A stretch of 64,000 nt of DNA. Source: Glaciecola sp965660815. Lineage in GTDB: Bacteria; Pseudomonadota; Gammaproteobacteria; Enterobacterales; Alteromonadaceae. This document shows positions 44,174 through 52,791 of this stretch, piece after piece. Position 1 is the stretch's first letter. Every line of letters starts with the position of its first letter. The DNA lies in NCBI GenBank assembly GCA_965660815.1, contig CBFIBG010000009.1:62001-126000 (forward strand), in the 5' to 3' direction. Under the pieces are notes generated by a model. That model was not told where the DNA came from. It was given only the letters and a program-made list of their open reading frames with translations, and did no database searches. The translations under genes were made by a program, and so were the position numbers.

Positions 44174-45173
44174 TATGAATGAGACAACGCTCTTTGGAAG
44201 CTCGCGCCCTTCAAGTTTCGTAACGTCAACATCATTGTCAAATCCCCACATTCAGACAATTTTTCCGAAGTTCTTCTTGAAGTATGAGCGCAACCAATAC
44301 GTTAGAGAGAGGATAAAAACAAAGGATGACGACTTCATCGACCTAGACTGGAAGTTGCCTGAAGACATGAACGCGCTGGTGGTGTTATTTCATGGTTTAG
44401 AAGGCTCCTCGCGCTCCCACTATATTGAACACTTGGTGTCTACTTTATGTGCTCATAATATTGGTAGCGTTGTCATGCATTTTAGAGGATGCAGCGGTGA
44501 GCCTAACTTACAGCCTATTTCTTATCATTCGGGAGCCACTTACGACCCTGAGTTTATTATTCCTCTGGTTGTGGCACGTTATCCGTCTATACCCACATTT
44601 GCGGTCGGTTTTTCTCTTGGCGGAAATATGCTAATGAAGCTGATCAGCCGCTGTTCAGACATCCCTGTGAAAGCCTGTGTGTCAGTCTCTGCTCCTCTTG
44701 ACTTATCAGCTTCTTCTGAAGCAATTAATGTCGGTTTCTCTCGATTTTATCAAAATCATTTGATGAGCAGTATGAAAGCCAATCTGTTGAAAAAAATGGA
44801 TAAGGTGGATTTAAGCGACATACTTCAAATTAGTAAGACTCAAATTACTAAGCTCAAAACGTTTAGAGAATTTGACCAGCACATTACTTCAGTGCTTCAC
44901 GGTTTTAATGGAGCAGACGATTATTATCGCAGATGCAGTGCAATACCAGACCTCAAAAAAATATCTAAACCAACATTGATTATTCATGCGTTGGACGATC
45001 CTTTTATGGATAAAAGAGTGATACCTACTGACAGTCAATTAAATGAAAATATTGCCTATGAATATAGTGCACGCGGGGGGCACGTTGGATTTTTAAAAGC
45101 ACTTTCTGGACAGTCCAGATTGTGGTTGCCAGAAAGAATATGTGCATTTGTCTTAGAACAATTAGAAGCCTGA
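44163..45173 (+). CDS. yheT: Alpha/beta hydrolase, YheT family
   Basis: 336-residue hydrolase. N-terminal SNPHIQTIFPKFFLKYERN and DFIDLDWK are YheT-family marks. ALVVLFHGLEGSSRSHYIEH is the oxyanion region, VGFSLGGNMLMK the nucleophile elbow, and GGHVGFL the histidine. An aspartate in HALDDPFMDKRVIP completes the triad. The substrate is unknown. Starts at ATG 44163, overlapping the previous stop, or at ATG 44175. yheU follows after 7 bases, as in E. coli. Confidence 0.93.
   Translation: MTCSMNETTLFGSSRPSSFVTSTSLSNPHIQTIFPKFFLKYERNQYVRERIKTKDDDFIDLDWKLPEDMNALVVLFHGLEGSSRSHYIEHLVSTLCAHNIGSVVMHFRGCSGEPNLQPISYHSGATYDPEFIIPLVVARYPSIPTFAVGFSLGGNMLMKLISRCSDIPVKACVSVSAPLDLSASSEAINVGFSRFYQNHLMSSMKANLLKKMDKVDLSDILQISKTQITKLKTFREFDQHITSVLHGFNGADDYYRRCSAIPDLKKISKPTLIIHALDDPFMDKRVIPTDSQLNENIAYEYSARGGHVGFLKALSGQSRLWLPERICAFVLEQLEA
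45106..45118. repeat. Dispersed palindrome CTGGACAGTCCAG, copy 2
   Basis: CTGGACAGTCCAG within the 3' end of yheT, where it is read in frame as SGQSR. Exact 13-base copy. Confidence 0.8.
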
Positions 45174-45180
45174 GTTAGAC

Positions 45181-45384
45181 ATGATTATTCCTTACCAAGA
45201 GCTCGATCCAGACACGCTTATCAACGTCATAGAAACGATTATTTTGCGGGAAGGTACCGACTATGGCGAAGTAGAGTTAAGTCTCACTGAAAAAGTAGAG
45301 TTGGTAAAGAAACAACTAGATGAAGGAAAGGCCCAGTTAGAGTATTCAGAAGAACATGAGACCGTGAATATTATTCCTTTATAA
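45181..45384 (+). CDS. yheU: YheU family protein (UPF0270)
   Basis: 67 residues with the family start MIIPYQELDPDTLINVIET and GTDYGEVELSLTEKVE. Small cytoplasmic protein of unknown function, always near yheT. In E. coli prkB follows it; here prkB is at the right edge of the window, 18 kb away. Confidence 0.94.
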   Translation: MIIPYQELDPDTLINVIETIILREGTDYGEVELSLTEKVELVKKQLDEGKAQLEYSEEHETVNIIPL

Positions 45385-45462
45385 ACTCTGAACCTTTGTA
45401 ATATCCCTAAATTTTTCCCATTGCATTTTAATATCAAACAGCACTTTGTCCTGACCAAGCTC

Positions 45463-45473
45463 TGGACAGACCA
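45463..45473. repeat. Dispersed 11-mer TGGACAGACCA between yheU and cysQ
   Basis: The 11-mer that forms the tandem units at 60127 appears once here (within TCTGGACAGACCAAA) in the 110-base gap between yheU and cysQ. A partial second copy, TTTGTCCTGACCA, lies 15 bases to the left. Confidence 0.65.
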
Positions 45474-45494
45474 AAAATTATATATCAATTACAG

Positions 45495-46316
45495 CTATTT
45501 ATATTGGACGATACTTTCCCAGTCAACGCGTTGGTCGCCTAATACAACAAAGTCTGGATTAATAACACTTTTGCGCTCGTTGTAGGTGATCGGCTCAAAA
45601 TTAGCGGCTTTGATCACTCCGCCCGCTTCGTTGACAATGCATTCCGATGCGCCTGTATCCCATTCTCCAGTCTTGCCTAGACGCATAAACAAGTCGGCTT
45701 TTCCTTCTGCTATAAAGCACGATTTTAACGAACAACTGCCTGTAGGCAGAGTTTGATAGTTTCTTTTTTGAGTCAATCTTTCGAATATAGGGCTTCTTGA
45801 TTGCCTTCGACTGATCGCAATCATTATGACGTCTTCGCTTGGCACATCAAATCTACGCACACCGATTGCCTTAGTTTCTCTAAAACAACGCTTGTAAGCG
45901 CCTTGTCCTTTGCTCGCAAAATACAAGCTTTCTCCGCAGGGCCAGTAAATAACCCCAATTACGGGACGGTTATTTTCAATTAGGGCTATGTTGATTGAGA
46001 AGTCACCAGAGCGAGCGATAAACTCCTGAGTGCCATCTATCGGGTCAATTAACCAATATCTCGTCCAAGTTGCACGCTCTTCAAGTGGAGCCAGTTCGGT
46101 CTCTTCTGATATTATTGGTATTTTGGGCGTTTCTTTCTGCAACATATCCATGATGATTTCATTTGCCCGGTAATCGGCTGTCGTAACAGGACTATCATCT
46201 TCTTTTTCAAAGGCTTCAAAATCGCCTTTATCGTAAATTTGTAATACTTCAATTCCAGCTTTGGTTGCCGCCTCTTTAGCGATTTCTAGCAGCTCGCTAA
46301 TAGATTTTGACATCAT
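45495..46316 (-). CDS. cysQ: 3'(2'),5'-bisphosphate nucleotidase CysQ
   Basis: Removes the 3'-phosphate from PAP/PAPS, recycling a sulfate-assimilation by-product. About 273 residues from the ATG at 46316, which overlaps the nudE stop and has GGAGG 8 bases upstream. Inositol monophosphatase-fold metal motifs are DSPVTTADYRAN, ISEETEL, LIDPIDGTQEFI and WDTGASECIVNEAGG. Coupled to nudE, a pairing common in Vibrio and Alteromonas. Confidence 0.95.
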   Translation of the reverse strand: MMSKSISELLEIAKEAATKAGIEVLQIYDKGDFEAFEKEDDSPVTTADYRANEIIMDMLQKETPKIPIISEETELAPLEERATWTRYWLIDPIDGTQEFIARSGDFSINIALIENNRPVIGVIYWPCGESLYFASKGQGAYKRCFRETKAIGVRRFDVPSEDVIMIAISRRQSRSPIFERLTQKRNYQTLPTGSCSLKSCFIAEGKADLFMRLGKTGEWDTGASECIVNEAGGVIKAANFEPITYNERKSVINPDFVVLGDQRVDWESIVQYK

Positions 46317-46876
46317 ACTCCACTCCTCCAACGCTCAAGTAACAACAGGGCTGCTACACTTCTCGCCTCGCAAAAGTCATTTTGATTTAGTAACTTGTCT
46401 ATCTCATTTAACGGCCATTTAACGACTTCTAGAGGCTCTGGTTCATCGCCTTCTAAACAAGATTCAGTTAAATTTTGCGCGATTAAAACATGCATATGAG
46501 CATCAAAGAAAGTTGGCGCCATAGCGAGCTGTTTTAAGGATGAAAATTCTTCAGCTTTATACCCAACTTCTTCTTGTAGTTCTCGGTTACCGGCTTGTAT
46601 TGGAGTTTCACCTGGATCGATAAGGCCTTTCGGAAATCCCAATTGATAAGAATGAGTGCCAGCTGAATATTCTCTAATGAGCAACACATGATCATTATCA
46701 ACCAGTGGAATGATCATGACAGCCCCTCTGCCACTGCCTGCCATTCGCTCAAACTCACGCGTGGCGCCATTGCTGAACTCAAGATCTACTTGCTCAACTT
46801 TAAAGAATTTGCTTTGTGCGACTATGCGACGCCGGTGGACTTCTGGTAATTTTTTTTCTTGGTTAATTTTACTCAT
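46313..46876 (-). CDS. nudE: ADP compounds hydrolase NudE
   Basis: Nudix hydrolase splitting ADP-ribose, Ap3A and NADH. 187 residues. The Nudix box is in GLIDPGETPIQAGNRELQ followed by EEVGYKA, with the metal-binding glutamates intact. Preceding GFPKG and the C-terminal LLERWR end fit NudE. Divergent from yrfG (70-base gap), as in E. coli. It overlaps cysQ by 4 bases. Confidence 0.95.
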   Translation of the reverse strand: MSKINQEKKLPEVHRRRIVAQSKFFKVEQVDLEFSNGATREFERMAGSGRGAVMIIPLVDNDHVLLIREYSAGTHSYQLGFPKGLIDPGETPIQAGNRELQEEVGYKAEEFSSLKQLAMAPTFFDAHMHVLIAQNLTESCLEGDEPEPLEVVKWPLNEIDKLLNQNDFCEARSVAALLLLERWRSGV

Positions 46877-46946
46877 GCTTACTTCACAAGATACAATAAT
46901 GGTTCATCCGCAACTACTCTTGCTACTCTAGCATAAGGAATAACTA

Positions 46947-47639
46947 TTGGCACTGTTACCTTGGAATAAGATTGAAACCGTTTTACTCGACATGGATGGC
47001 ACATTATTGGATCTACATTTTGACAATGAGTTTTGGATTAACTATATCCCATTGAAACTTTCAGAGAAAACAGGCAAACCGTTGCAATCTTGCATGCAGT
47101 ATATGGAAGAAGCCTGTGCGCAGGTGTATGGACAGCTTAATTGGTATTGCCTTGATTATTGGGCGGAAAAGCTTGACTTGGACATTGTACAAGCCAAGCG
47201 TGAAATTATGCACCTTATTGAAATAAGGCCAGACTGTATTCCTTTCTTAGACGCGCTTAAAGCAAGTAATCGGAATATTGCATTGGTGACTAATGCTCAC
47301 CCACAAAGCTTATCCCTAAAAATAGAAAAAACGCAGCTGGATGACCATATTGATGTATTAATTTCCACACACCAATTCGGTGTTTCCAAAGAATCTCAAT
47401 CGTTATGGAAACAACTACACCAACACTTGGATTTCGACCCTGCAACCACCTTATTTGTAGATGATAGCGAACGAATTTTAAATGCAGCTAAGGAATATGG
47501 AATAGCCTATACGCTTGGGATAACTAACCCTGATCTCAAAAAACCAGATATATTGATTAAGGGACATCCAACCACTAATAATTATCACGACCTATTGCAT
47601 GATATTCAAAATCAAGCCTTTGGCAAAGAGCAAAAATAA
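46947..47639 (+). CDS. yrfG: GMP/IMP nucleotidase YrfG (HAD family)
   Basis: HAD-type 5'-nucleotidase, 230 residues, TTG start with AAGGA upstream. Motif I is LLDMDGTLLDLHFDNEFW, motif II LVTNAHPQS, and motif IV LFVDDSERIL. The HFDNEFW run after motif I is characteristic of YrfG. In E. coli yrfG is followed by hslR and hslO; here those lie 12 kb on, beyond the gsp operon. Confidence 0.94.
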   Translation: MALLPWNKIETVLLDMDGTLLDLHFDNEFWINYIPLKLSEKTGKPLQSCMQYMEEACAQVYGQLNWYCLDYWAEKLDLDIVQAKREIMHLIEIRPDCIPFLDALKASNRNIALVTNAHPQSLSLKIEKTQLDDHIDVLISTHQFGVSKESQSLWKQLHQHLDFDPATTLFVDDSERILNAAKEYGIAYTLGITNPDLKKPDILIKGHPTTNNYHDLLHDIQNQAFGKEQK

Positions 47640-47640
47640 C

Positions 47641-48171
47641 ATGACTACAAGCATAACATTAGTGATAGCCTCCAAAAACCCAGTTAAGATAAACGCAGCA
47701 GAGATTGCCTTTCGCCGTGCGTTCGATTTGGAGGTCGATGTGATTTCTTGCAACGCTGATTCACAGGTAAGTGACCAACCTATGACATATGAAGAAACTA
47801 GGCAGGGGGCTTTGAATCGAGTTGAAAATGCCAAACACATGCATGAAGGGGATTATTATATTGCGTTTGAAGGTGGAGTAGATATCTTTGAAGATGGGCC
47901 TAAAACGTTTGCGATAGTGTGTATATCAAGCTCACATAAAACTGTATTTGGACAGTCTGCAACGATGCCCTTGCCCGTAAGTATTTATGAGCAATTAATT
48001 AATGGTAAAGAACTGGGCAGTGCAATGGATGAGTTATTCCAGACCGTAAACATAAAACAGAAAGGAGGCGCTATTGGGCAATTGACAAAGGGACTAGAAA
48101 CTAGGCAAAGTGTTTATCAAAGTGCGACTATTTTGGCGTTAAGTCCATTTCTATATGAATCTCTGTATTAG
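47641..48171 (+). CDS. yjjX: Inosine/xanthosine triphosphatase YjjX
   Basis: House-cleaning enzyme hydrolysing ITP and XTP. About 176 residues from the ATG at 47641, one base after the yrfG stop. Motifs: LVIASKNPVKINAAEIAF, CNADSQVSDQPMTYEET and YYIAFEGGVDI. An upstream start (47599) would overlap yrfG and is not needed. Its stop overlaps the gspN stop on the other strand by four bases. Confidence 0.94.
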   Translation: MTTSITLVIASKNPVKINAAEIAFRRAFDLEVDVISCNADSQVSDQPMTYEETRQGALNRVENAKHMHEGDYYIAFEGGVDIFEDGPKTFAIVCISSSHKTVFGQSATMPLPVSIYEQLINGKELGSAMDELFQTVNIKQKGGAIGQLTKGLETRQSVYQSATILALSPFLYESLY

Positions 48172-48935
48172 AGCTTACCTTTTAAATTGAGTAAGTACTG
48201 ACCATTTCCATCTGGTTCTCCAAAAAACTGCGCGCCTTGTTTTAACTCTCTTGGAAAATTAGATGGAATAGCAAAGCTTCCTTTTGCTGAATACTCGCCA
48301 GAAGGATCAAACTTAATATTTGCATTCAGGCTAAGTCCATTATTGGGGCTTATTTGCATCATAAACGCAGGGGGTTCACAGCTCAATGAAGCATCAAATG
48401 TGCCGAGTTCTAACGGATTGGAATTAATGTTAATTTGAGCCTGTAGCCAGTTGCCTGTACCTTGTAATTCTACACATCCCTGATCGTATTCAAACGTATT
48501 TATATCAGCCCTTAGCCGACCTTGTGCTGTGACCACGACGGGCAGCTTAAGATTCGACAGCAGGGTTTTTGCTGGCACAAATATTTGCGTATTTGAGAGC
48601 GTTATGCGCTGGGTATTGAATAGCGAGGTTGATACGGTACTGTCTAGATATATTTGTTCTGTTGTTCTTATCGCACCCGCTTCGACGTCAACAGATAGTT
48701 TTCCCATGAGCAATGGCGCGGCCGAGACAGACCAGTTTACATTATTCAAACGTATTCCTTGAACAACTAGGTTACTAGAGGTGCCATTCAGTGCAGTGCC
48801 TTCTACATTATCAAACACAATTGCATTGTTAGATTTTTCTTGAATAAATTGAGATACATGCCCGGCTGGCAGATATAACACTAAAAATATCAAATAGGTA
48901 AGAATACCTAGAAGTACCCATTGCCATCTTTTCAC
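48168..48935 (-). CDS. gspN: Type II secretion system protein N
   Basis: Last gene of the gsp operon. 255 residues with one N-terminal membrane helix (WVLLGILTYLIFLVLYLPAG) and a long beta-rich periplasmic part (GTALNGTSSNLVVQGIRLN, LSCEPPAFMMQISPNNGL). This matches GspN, an optional accessory component. It starts 4 bases after the gspM stop. Not all type II systems have it. Confidence 0.9.
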   Translation of the reverse strand: MKRWQWVLLGILTYLIFLVLYLPAGHVSQFIQEKSNNAIVFDNVEGTALNGTSSNLVVQGIRLNNVNWSVSAAPLLMGKLSVDVEAGAIRTTEQIYLDSTVSTSLFNTQRITLSNTQIFVPAKTLLSNLKLPVVVTAQGRLRADINTFEYDQGCVELQGTGNWLQAQININSNPLELGTFDASLSCEPPAFMMQISPNNGLSLNANIKFDPSGEYSAKGSFAIPSNFPRELKQGAQFFGEPDGNGQYLLNLKGKL

Positions 48936-48939
48936 TATA

Positions 48940-49416
48940 TTATTTTCCCAATTGTAAACGTCTTACTTGAACAAAGCCTTGATTATCCACTTCGGAAACG
49001 TCAGATTGAACGATGCGTATCCCTCTTCGTTCCAAGATCGCTAACCATCGAATGAGTGCGTTAAATTCTACTTGATCGATAGTCACTATTAACTCTTCAC
49101 CCTGTGGCTGCATACGCGCAACGGGAATACCCGCATTTCGCGTGGTCTGGTTAACAACTTGAGTCAGTGAACCAGAAAAACTGGTTTGATTCGCCGACTG
49201 TCTTAGAATGGTGGCTCTATTTGACTGCTCTTCGACCCATAGTAAGAGCGCTTTATCTGCTTCGAGCGCTTTTTGTTGAGTGGAAATGGATTCACTTAAA
49301 GGCTTGTACAAAGCAAAGAAGAATATTCCAATAATCGCGACAATACTGGCTGATATCACAAGCTTTTGTTCGCGCTCAGTAAGGCCTTTGAACCATGATT
49401 TTAGACTGTTCAACAT
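48940..49416 (-). CDS. gspM: Type II secretion system protein M
   Basis: Inner-membrane platform protein. 158 residues: short cytoplasmic start (LKSWFKGLTEREQKLVI), one helix (SASIVAIIGIFFFALYKPL), and a periplasmic ferredoxin-like domain with a coiled start. The GLTEREQKL pattern is characteristic. Overlaps gspL by one base (TAATG). Confidence 0.93.
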   Translation of the reverse strand: MLNSLKSWFKGLTEREQKLVISASIVAIIGIFFFALYKPLSESISTQQKALEADKALLLWVEEQSNRATILRQSANQTSFSGSLTQVVNQTTRNAGIPVARMQPQGEELIVTIDQVEFNALIRWLAILERRGIRIVQSDVSEVDNQGFVQVRRLQLGK

Positions 49417-50597
49417 TAACCTCGCACCGTAATAAGACCCACTACTTCGTCACCTCTATTGTTAATTGCACCTTGTTCAACTTCAAAGCCTAACCCTTGA
49501 GCGTTCCTTCTAAAAGTTTCAAGAGATTCAAAGCTTTGAGCTACTGATTGCAACCTGATTTCGGAACGGCGACTATCGTACTTGATGGTTTGTGGTTTGA
49601 CACCAGAGCTTTCAAATGCCGTGCCTAGTCGGGACAACATTGCCAGCATGGACAAATTGCCCCCACCTTGTTCAAGCGCTGCAATTTCTCTTGAAAGCAC
49701 TCTTCTCACATTGGCAACTCTATTTAGATTTGGAAACCCTTCTTGAATGCTTTGTTGCATTTGTTGACGAACTTCAGCACGTTGGGTTTTTATATCGTTT
49801 AGTTCATTGAATTTCAAAACTAAATTTACAGTAATTGCAATACACGCTAAAGAAGCGGCTATTTTCCATTTATCCCAGAAAGGATTTGTTTTACGCTTAA
49901 CGGAAAATTCACCTTGAAACAAATTTAAATCTTGTTTCTTAGCACCTTCTAGGAGAAGCAACATGGGTAAGCGGTCGAAATTAAATGATACTTGGTCAAC
50001 ACTTTCGAGTTCGGGCAGTTCGCTAAAGCAGTTGATTGATGCCTTCGTCTGCTCAAGTTGGTGTTTTAAAATAGGCAGTATCCAGTTTTTCTCTCCTTGT
50101 AAAGCTTGTCCGTCAGGAAATAAAACCAGTAAAAAACTGTCTATTGCGACTAGGCTAATACTATCGGTTTGAGGAAGACACATAGCATCAGGTAACATTC
50201 TTGGGCAGAATATACCTGCCTGTTCGAGGTCATCTTGCCACTTTCTCATTAATGTTTTTTTTACTGCAGCTACTGTGATCTTGTCGTTTATTTTTTGAGT
50301 GTGTGCAAAAAATAAAGAGTTGATATCAGAACACAGCTCTTCTTCGACCATAAAAGGAATAGCCGCTAACGCTTTCCTAGTTGAGTTGGCTGGTAGCGCT
50401 ACCTCTGTTAAGTACAAACAGCTTGTAGGGACAAGGCATGTAACTTGAGAGTTTTCGCTATACTCTGCTAAAGAGGCTAATTCTTCACTGTGGTTTAAAC
50501 ATCCTGATGCAATGATCTCATTTTCATCTTCGCTAAATAAAATCCAATGAATAGGAGCATCACTTTCGGTATTTAATCTTATCAATAAACGCTGCAT
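49416..50597 (-). CDS. gspL: Type II secretion system protein L
   Basis: Inner-membrane protein linking the GspE ATPase to the pseudopilus. 393 residues. N-terminal cytoplasmic actin-like domain (to about 250), a membrane helix (IAASLACIAITVNLVLKF) and a periplasmic ferredoxin-like domain ending VVGLITVRG. The LLLLEGAKKQDLNLFQGEF segment before the helix is usual for GspL. It starts directly after the gspK stop. Confidence 0.93.
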   Translation of the reverse strand: MQRLLIRLNTESDAPIHWILFSEDENEIIASGCLNHSEELASLAEYSENSQVTCLVPTSCLYLTEVALPANSTRKALAAIPFMVEEELCSDINSLFFAHTQKINDKITVAAVKKTLMRKWQDDLEQAGIFCPRMLPDAMCLPQTDSISLVAIDSFLLVLFPDGQALQGEKNWILPILKHQLEQTKASINCFSELPELESVDQVSFNFDRLPMLLLLEGAKKQDLNLFQGEFSVKRKTNPFWDKWKIAASLACIAITVNLVLKFNELNDIKTQRAEVRQQMQQSIQEGFPNLNRVANVRRVLSREIAALEQGGGNLSMLAMLSRLGTAFESSGVKPQTIKYDSRRSEIRLQSVAQSFESLETFRRNAQGLGFEVEQGAINNRGDEVVGLITVRG

Positions 50598-51695
50598 CTA
50601 ACGTGCGCCTCCAAACTCTCGGCTTATTATATTAACGCCGTCGTCTTCCAATTTAAAAATAGTCACCAGCCTAAACTGTGACTCTTGAAACACAACGGTT
50701 GTGTTAAGTTTAAAATATTTACTGGTTACGTCAAACCATTGTTGCTGTGCAGTTGTTAGTCCAAGCATACTCACTTCGGGTAGGGATAAAAATGTTTCCT
50801 TATCCTTAAACCCTTCTTCAGGTCTAGCGTTGATGATATCTAATCCTTTATTTTCATCATCGCCTAAAAGAGAAGACAGTACAACCGCTGTTTGTTCTGT
50901 TACGGTATTTACATTAATTGATAATTGATTCTCTGGTAATACGCAGATTACCCGTTGTAACTGAGTCAAGTCATATTGCTGTAATGCATCCTCAACGCCA
51001 TTTATCAATCTAAATTCGCTGGGATGAGACAGGTTGTTATTTGCGGCTAGATAAGGAAAAGCTAGCGATTCGTAATGCGGATCTTCAGCACCGTAATTTT
51101 TTTGATTTGTATCAGTATCGATCCAGTCAATCAGCGAGTCTCGGATAGTATCAGTAATTAAACTGTCCGTGATATAAGTACTGATAAGCCTTTCAAACGC
51201 TCGCTGAACAGGCGTGTATGAATCTGAATTAGCTGATTGAGTGAAGTTGTTTTGGTCCTCATTTTGACCGGATTGGTCTTGATTTCCTTGACCGGTCTGT
51301 GGGTCGTTAGATTGTTCATTTGGTTGTTCGTTTTCATCTGGTGCTTGGAAAATCACCGAATTAAGATTAAAGCAGGATTGCATGTCAGAAAGTTCGGCTT
51401 TAATCATTCCGCCTTCAATGGGGTATTCAAAAGGCTGCGCCCACGGCTGACTAAGATTGATGTTGTCACCAGAAAGTGATTTTAATTGTGAGAGGGAGCT
51501 TTGAGCAAACTGTTCAGCGCCTAGGGCATACCAATAGGCTTGATTATTTGCTTTTAGATTAATCGTCCTAGCAACGTTAAGTTGTAATCTTGAACTCATC
51601 TGTGTGGCTAGAACTGTGACCAGCGCCACAATTAACATCACCACAATAAGAGCCACACCTTTTTGATGGTGAAAACTATAGGGCTGGCTTTTCAT
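50598..51695 (-). CDS. gspK: Type II secretion system minor pseudopilin K
   Basis: Largest minor pseudopilin, at the tip of the pseudopilus. 365 residues. Prepilin leader ends at G in HHQKGVALIVVMLIVALV; the residue after is V with A, and the usual glutamate at +5 is missing, as is typical of GspK. A Gln/Asn-rich insertion (about 125-160) and the alpha-helical domain (FERLISTYITDSLITDTIRD) follow. It overlaps gspJ by one base. Confidence 0.94.
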   Translation of the reverse strand: MKSQPYSFHHQKGVALIVVMLIVALVTVLATQMSSRLQLNVARTINLKANNQAYWYALGAEQFAQSSLSQLKSLSGDNINLSQPWAQPFEYPIEGGMIKAELSDMQSCFNLNSVIFQAPDENEQPNEQSNDPQTGQGNQDQSGQNEDQNNFTQSANSDSYTPVQRAFERLISTYITDSLITDTIRDSLIDWIDTDTNQKNYGAEDPHYESLAFPYLAANNNLSHPSEFRLINGVEDALQQYDLTQLQRVICVLPENQLSINVNTVTEQTAVVLSSLLGDDENKGLDIINARPEEGFKDKETFLSLPEVSMLGLTTAQQQWFDVTSKYFKLNTTVVFQESQFRLVTIFKLEDDGVNIISREFGGAR

Positions 51696-52408
51696 TATAT
51701 TTTCACCCTGAACTCGCGTCTTATTTCACCAAAAGTATCAGACACTATGATCACGGCTATGGCATATGGCAGCTCAACGTCCTGAATGGTATCTGACCAA
51801 TTCAGTTCTTGCTGCACTTCTCTTAATACTTCAATCTTTAAATCTGTTACGTTTTCTAGTAATACTCTTATCTTTGGTTCTGTGCCGACGACAGCATCCA
51901 CAAAATTAGTATGCATTCTTTGTAATTGATTGTCTTTGAGGCGATAACTCACATTTTGAAGGGTACTTCGTTTTAGGCGTAATTGAGGATTCTGCCAGCC
52001 ACCTCTGACAAAACCTACCGCATATGCATCGCTGTCTAACTCAAATTCACCGCCAAGAATGACTAAATTATTTTGTAAGCCTTGCTTTCTGGGCACTCTT
52101 TCTTGAATTTGAAGAAAATCCCGTTCCATGATTAAAAATGCTCTTTGCAACTGTTCAAATTGCTGTTCTCGTTTTAGAGAAATTTCGTTCGAGTTTGTAA
52201 CGTAAGTAAGCATCGCATTTGCACCTAGTGCCAAAAATGAAAAGACTCCAATCGCAATGACAATCTCGATCAAAGTAAATCCTGTTTGGTGAATCAATTG
52301 TTGATCGGTTTTTTGGGCAACTTTTGAATAGGTGTTTTGTAGTTCTGGACAGTCCAGACTCTTTTCTGGACAGACCAAATCTGAATGTATTCGAACTTGA
52401 TGCATCAC
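51695..52408 (-). CDS. gspJ: Type II secretion system minor pseudopilin J with long leader
   Basis: Minor pseudopilin. 237 residues if started at the GTG overlapping the gspI stop, or one less from the next ATG. The cleavage site is G43 in HQTGFTLIEIVIAIGVFSF, so the leader is about 42 residues against 6-20 in most pseudopilins. Two copies of the dispersed element code for the leader part DLVCPEKSLDCPEL. A TTG at 52297 would give a normal 6-residue leader but has no ribosome binding site. The rest (LKREQQFEQLQRAFLIMERD) is standard GspJ. Confidence 0.92.
   Translation of the reverse strand: MMHQVRIHSDLVCPEKSLDCPELQNTYSKVAQKTDQQLIHQTGFTLIEIVIAIGVFSFLALGANAMLTYVTNSNEISLKREQQFEQLQRAFLIMERDFLQIQERVPRKQGLQNNLVILGGEFELDSDAYAVGFVRGGWQNPQLRLKRSTLQNVSYRLKDNQLQRMHTNFVDAVVGTEPKIRVLLENVTDLKIEVLREVQQELNWSDTIQDVELPYAIAVIIVSDTFGEIRREFRVKI
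52345..52380. repeat. Dispersed element pair at the gspI/gspJ junction
   Basis: CTGGACAGTCCAG at 52345-52357 and TCTGGACAGACCAAAT at 52365-52380, i.e. a palindrome copy plus an 11-mer copy in direct order, 7 bases apart. They lie in the GspJ leader coding region. Confidence 0.8.
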
Positions 52409-52791
52409 TAACCGTTTACCTTAGTCATAAAAGTGACAACTGAGGTAATGGCGTTTTCCATTGCTTGATCGGAAGCCACGGTCACTGTTACTTGGTACAA
52501 TGATTCATCGGCTGTTTTTTCTGCGTCTCTTTGCCAGTAAAACGTTCTACCGGCTATTTGTGCTTCTCCCCTTATCCTTTTATCAAGAGGCCACTTAATT
52601 TTTGACTCTAGTGAGGCTCGTGTTAATTGGTTGTCTGCCACAAATGTGGCAAAAGTTACTCGTTCTAATGTAGTGACAGAACGCGCATGCTCAGAAACCG
52701 CTTTTAAAACAGCACCACCAGCTAAAGCAAATATAGCGACTGCAACCATGACCTCTATTAGAGTAAATCCCAACTGTCTTTTCTTGATCAT
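52408..52791 (-). CDS. gspI: Type II secretion system minor pseudopilin I
   Basis: 127 residues. Leader of 8 residues, then G/FTLIEVMVAVAIFALAGGAVL with the conserved Glu at +5. Family marks LTRASLESK-like block (NQLTRASLESKIKWP) and RTFYWQRDAEKT. Overlaps gspH by four bases (ATGA) and gspJ at its stop. Confidence 0.95.
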   Translation of the reverse strand: MIKKRQLGFTLIEVMVAVAIFALAGGAVLKAVSEHARSVTTLERVTFATFVADNQLTRASLESKIKWPLDKRIRGEAQIAGRTFYWQRDAEKTADESLYQVTVTVASDQAMENAITSVVTFMTKVNG

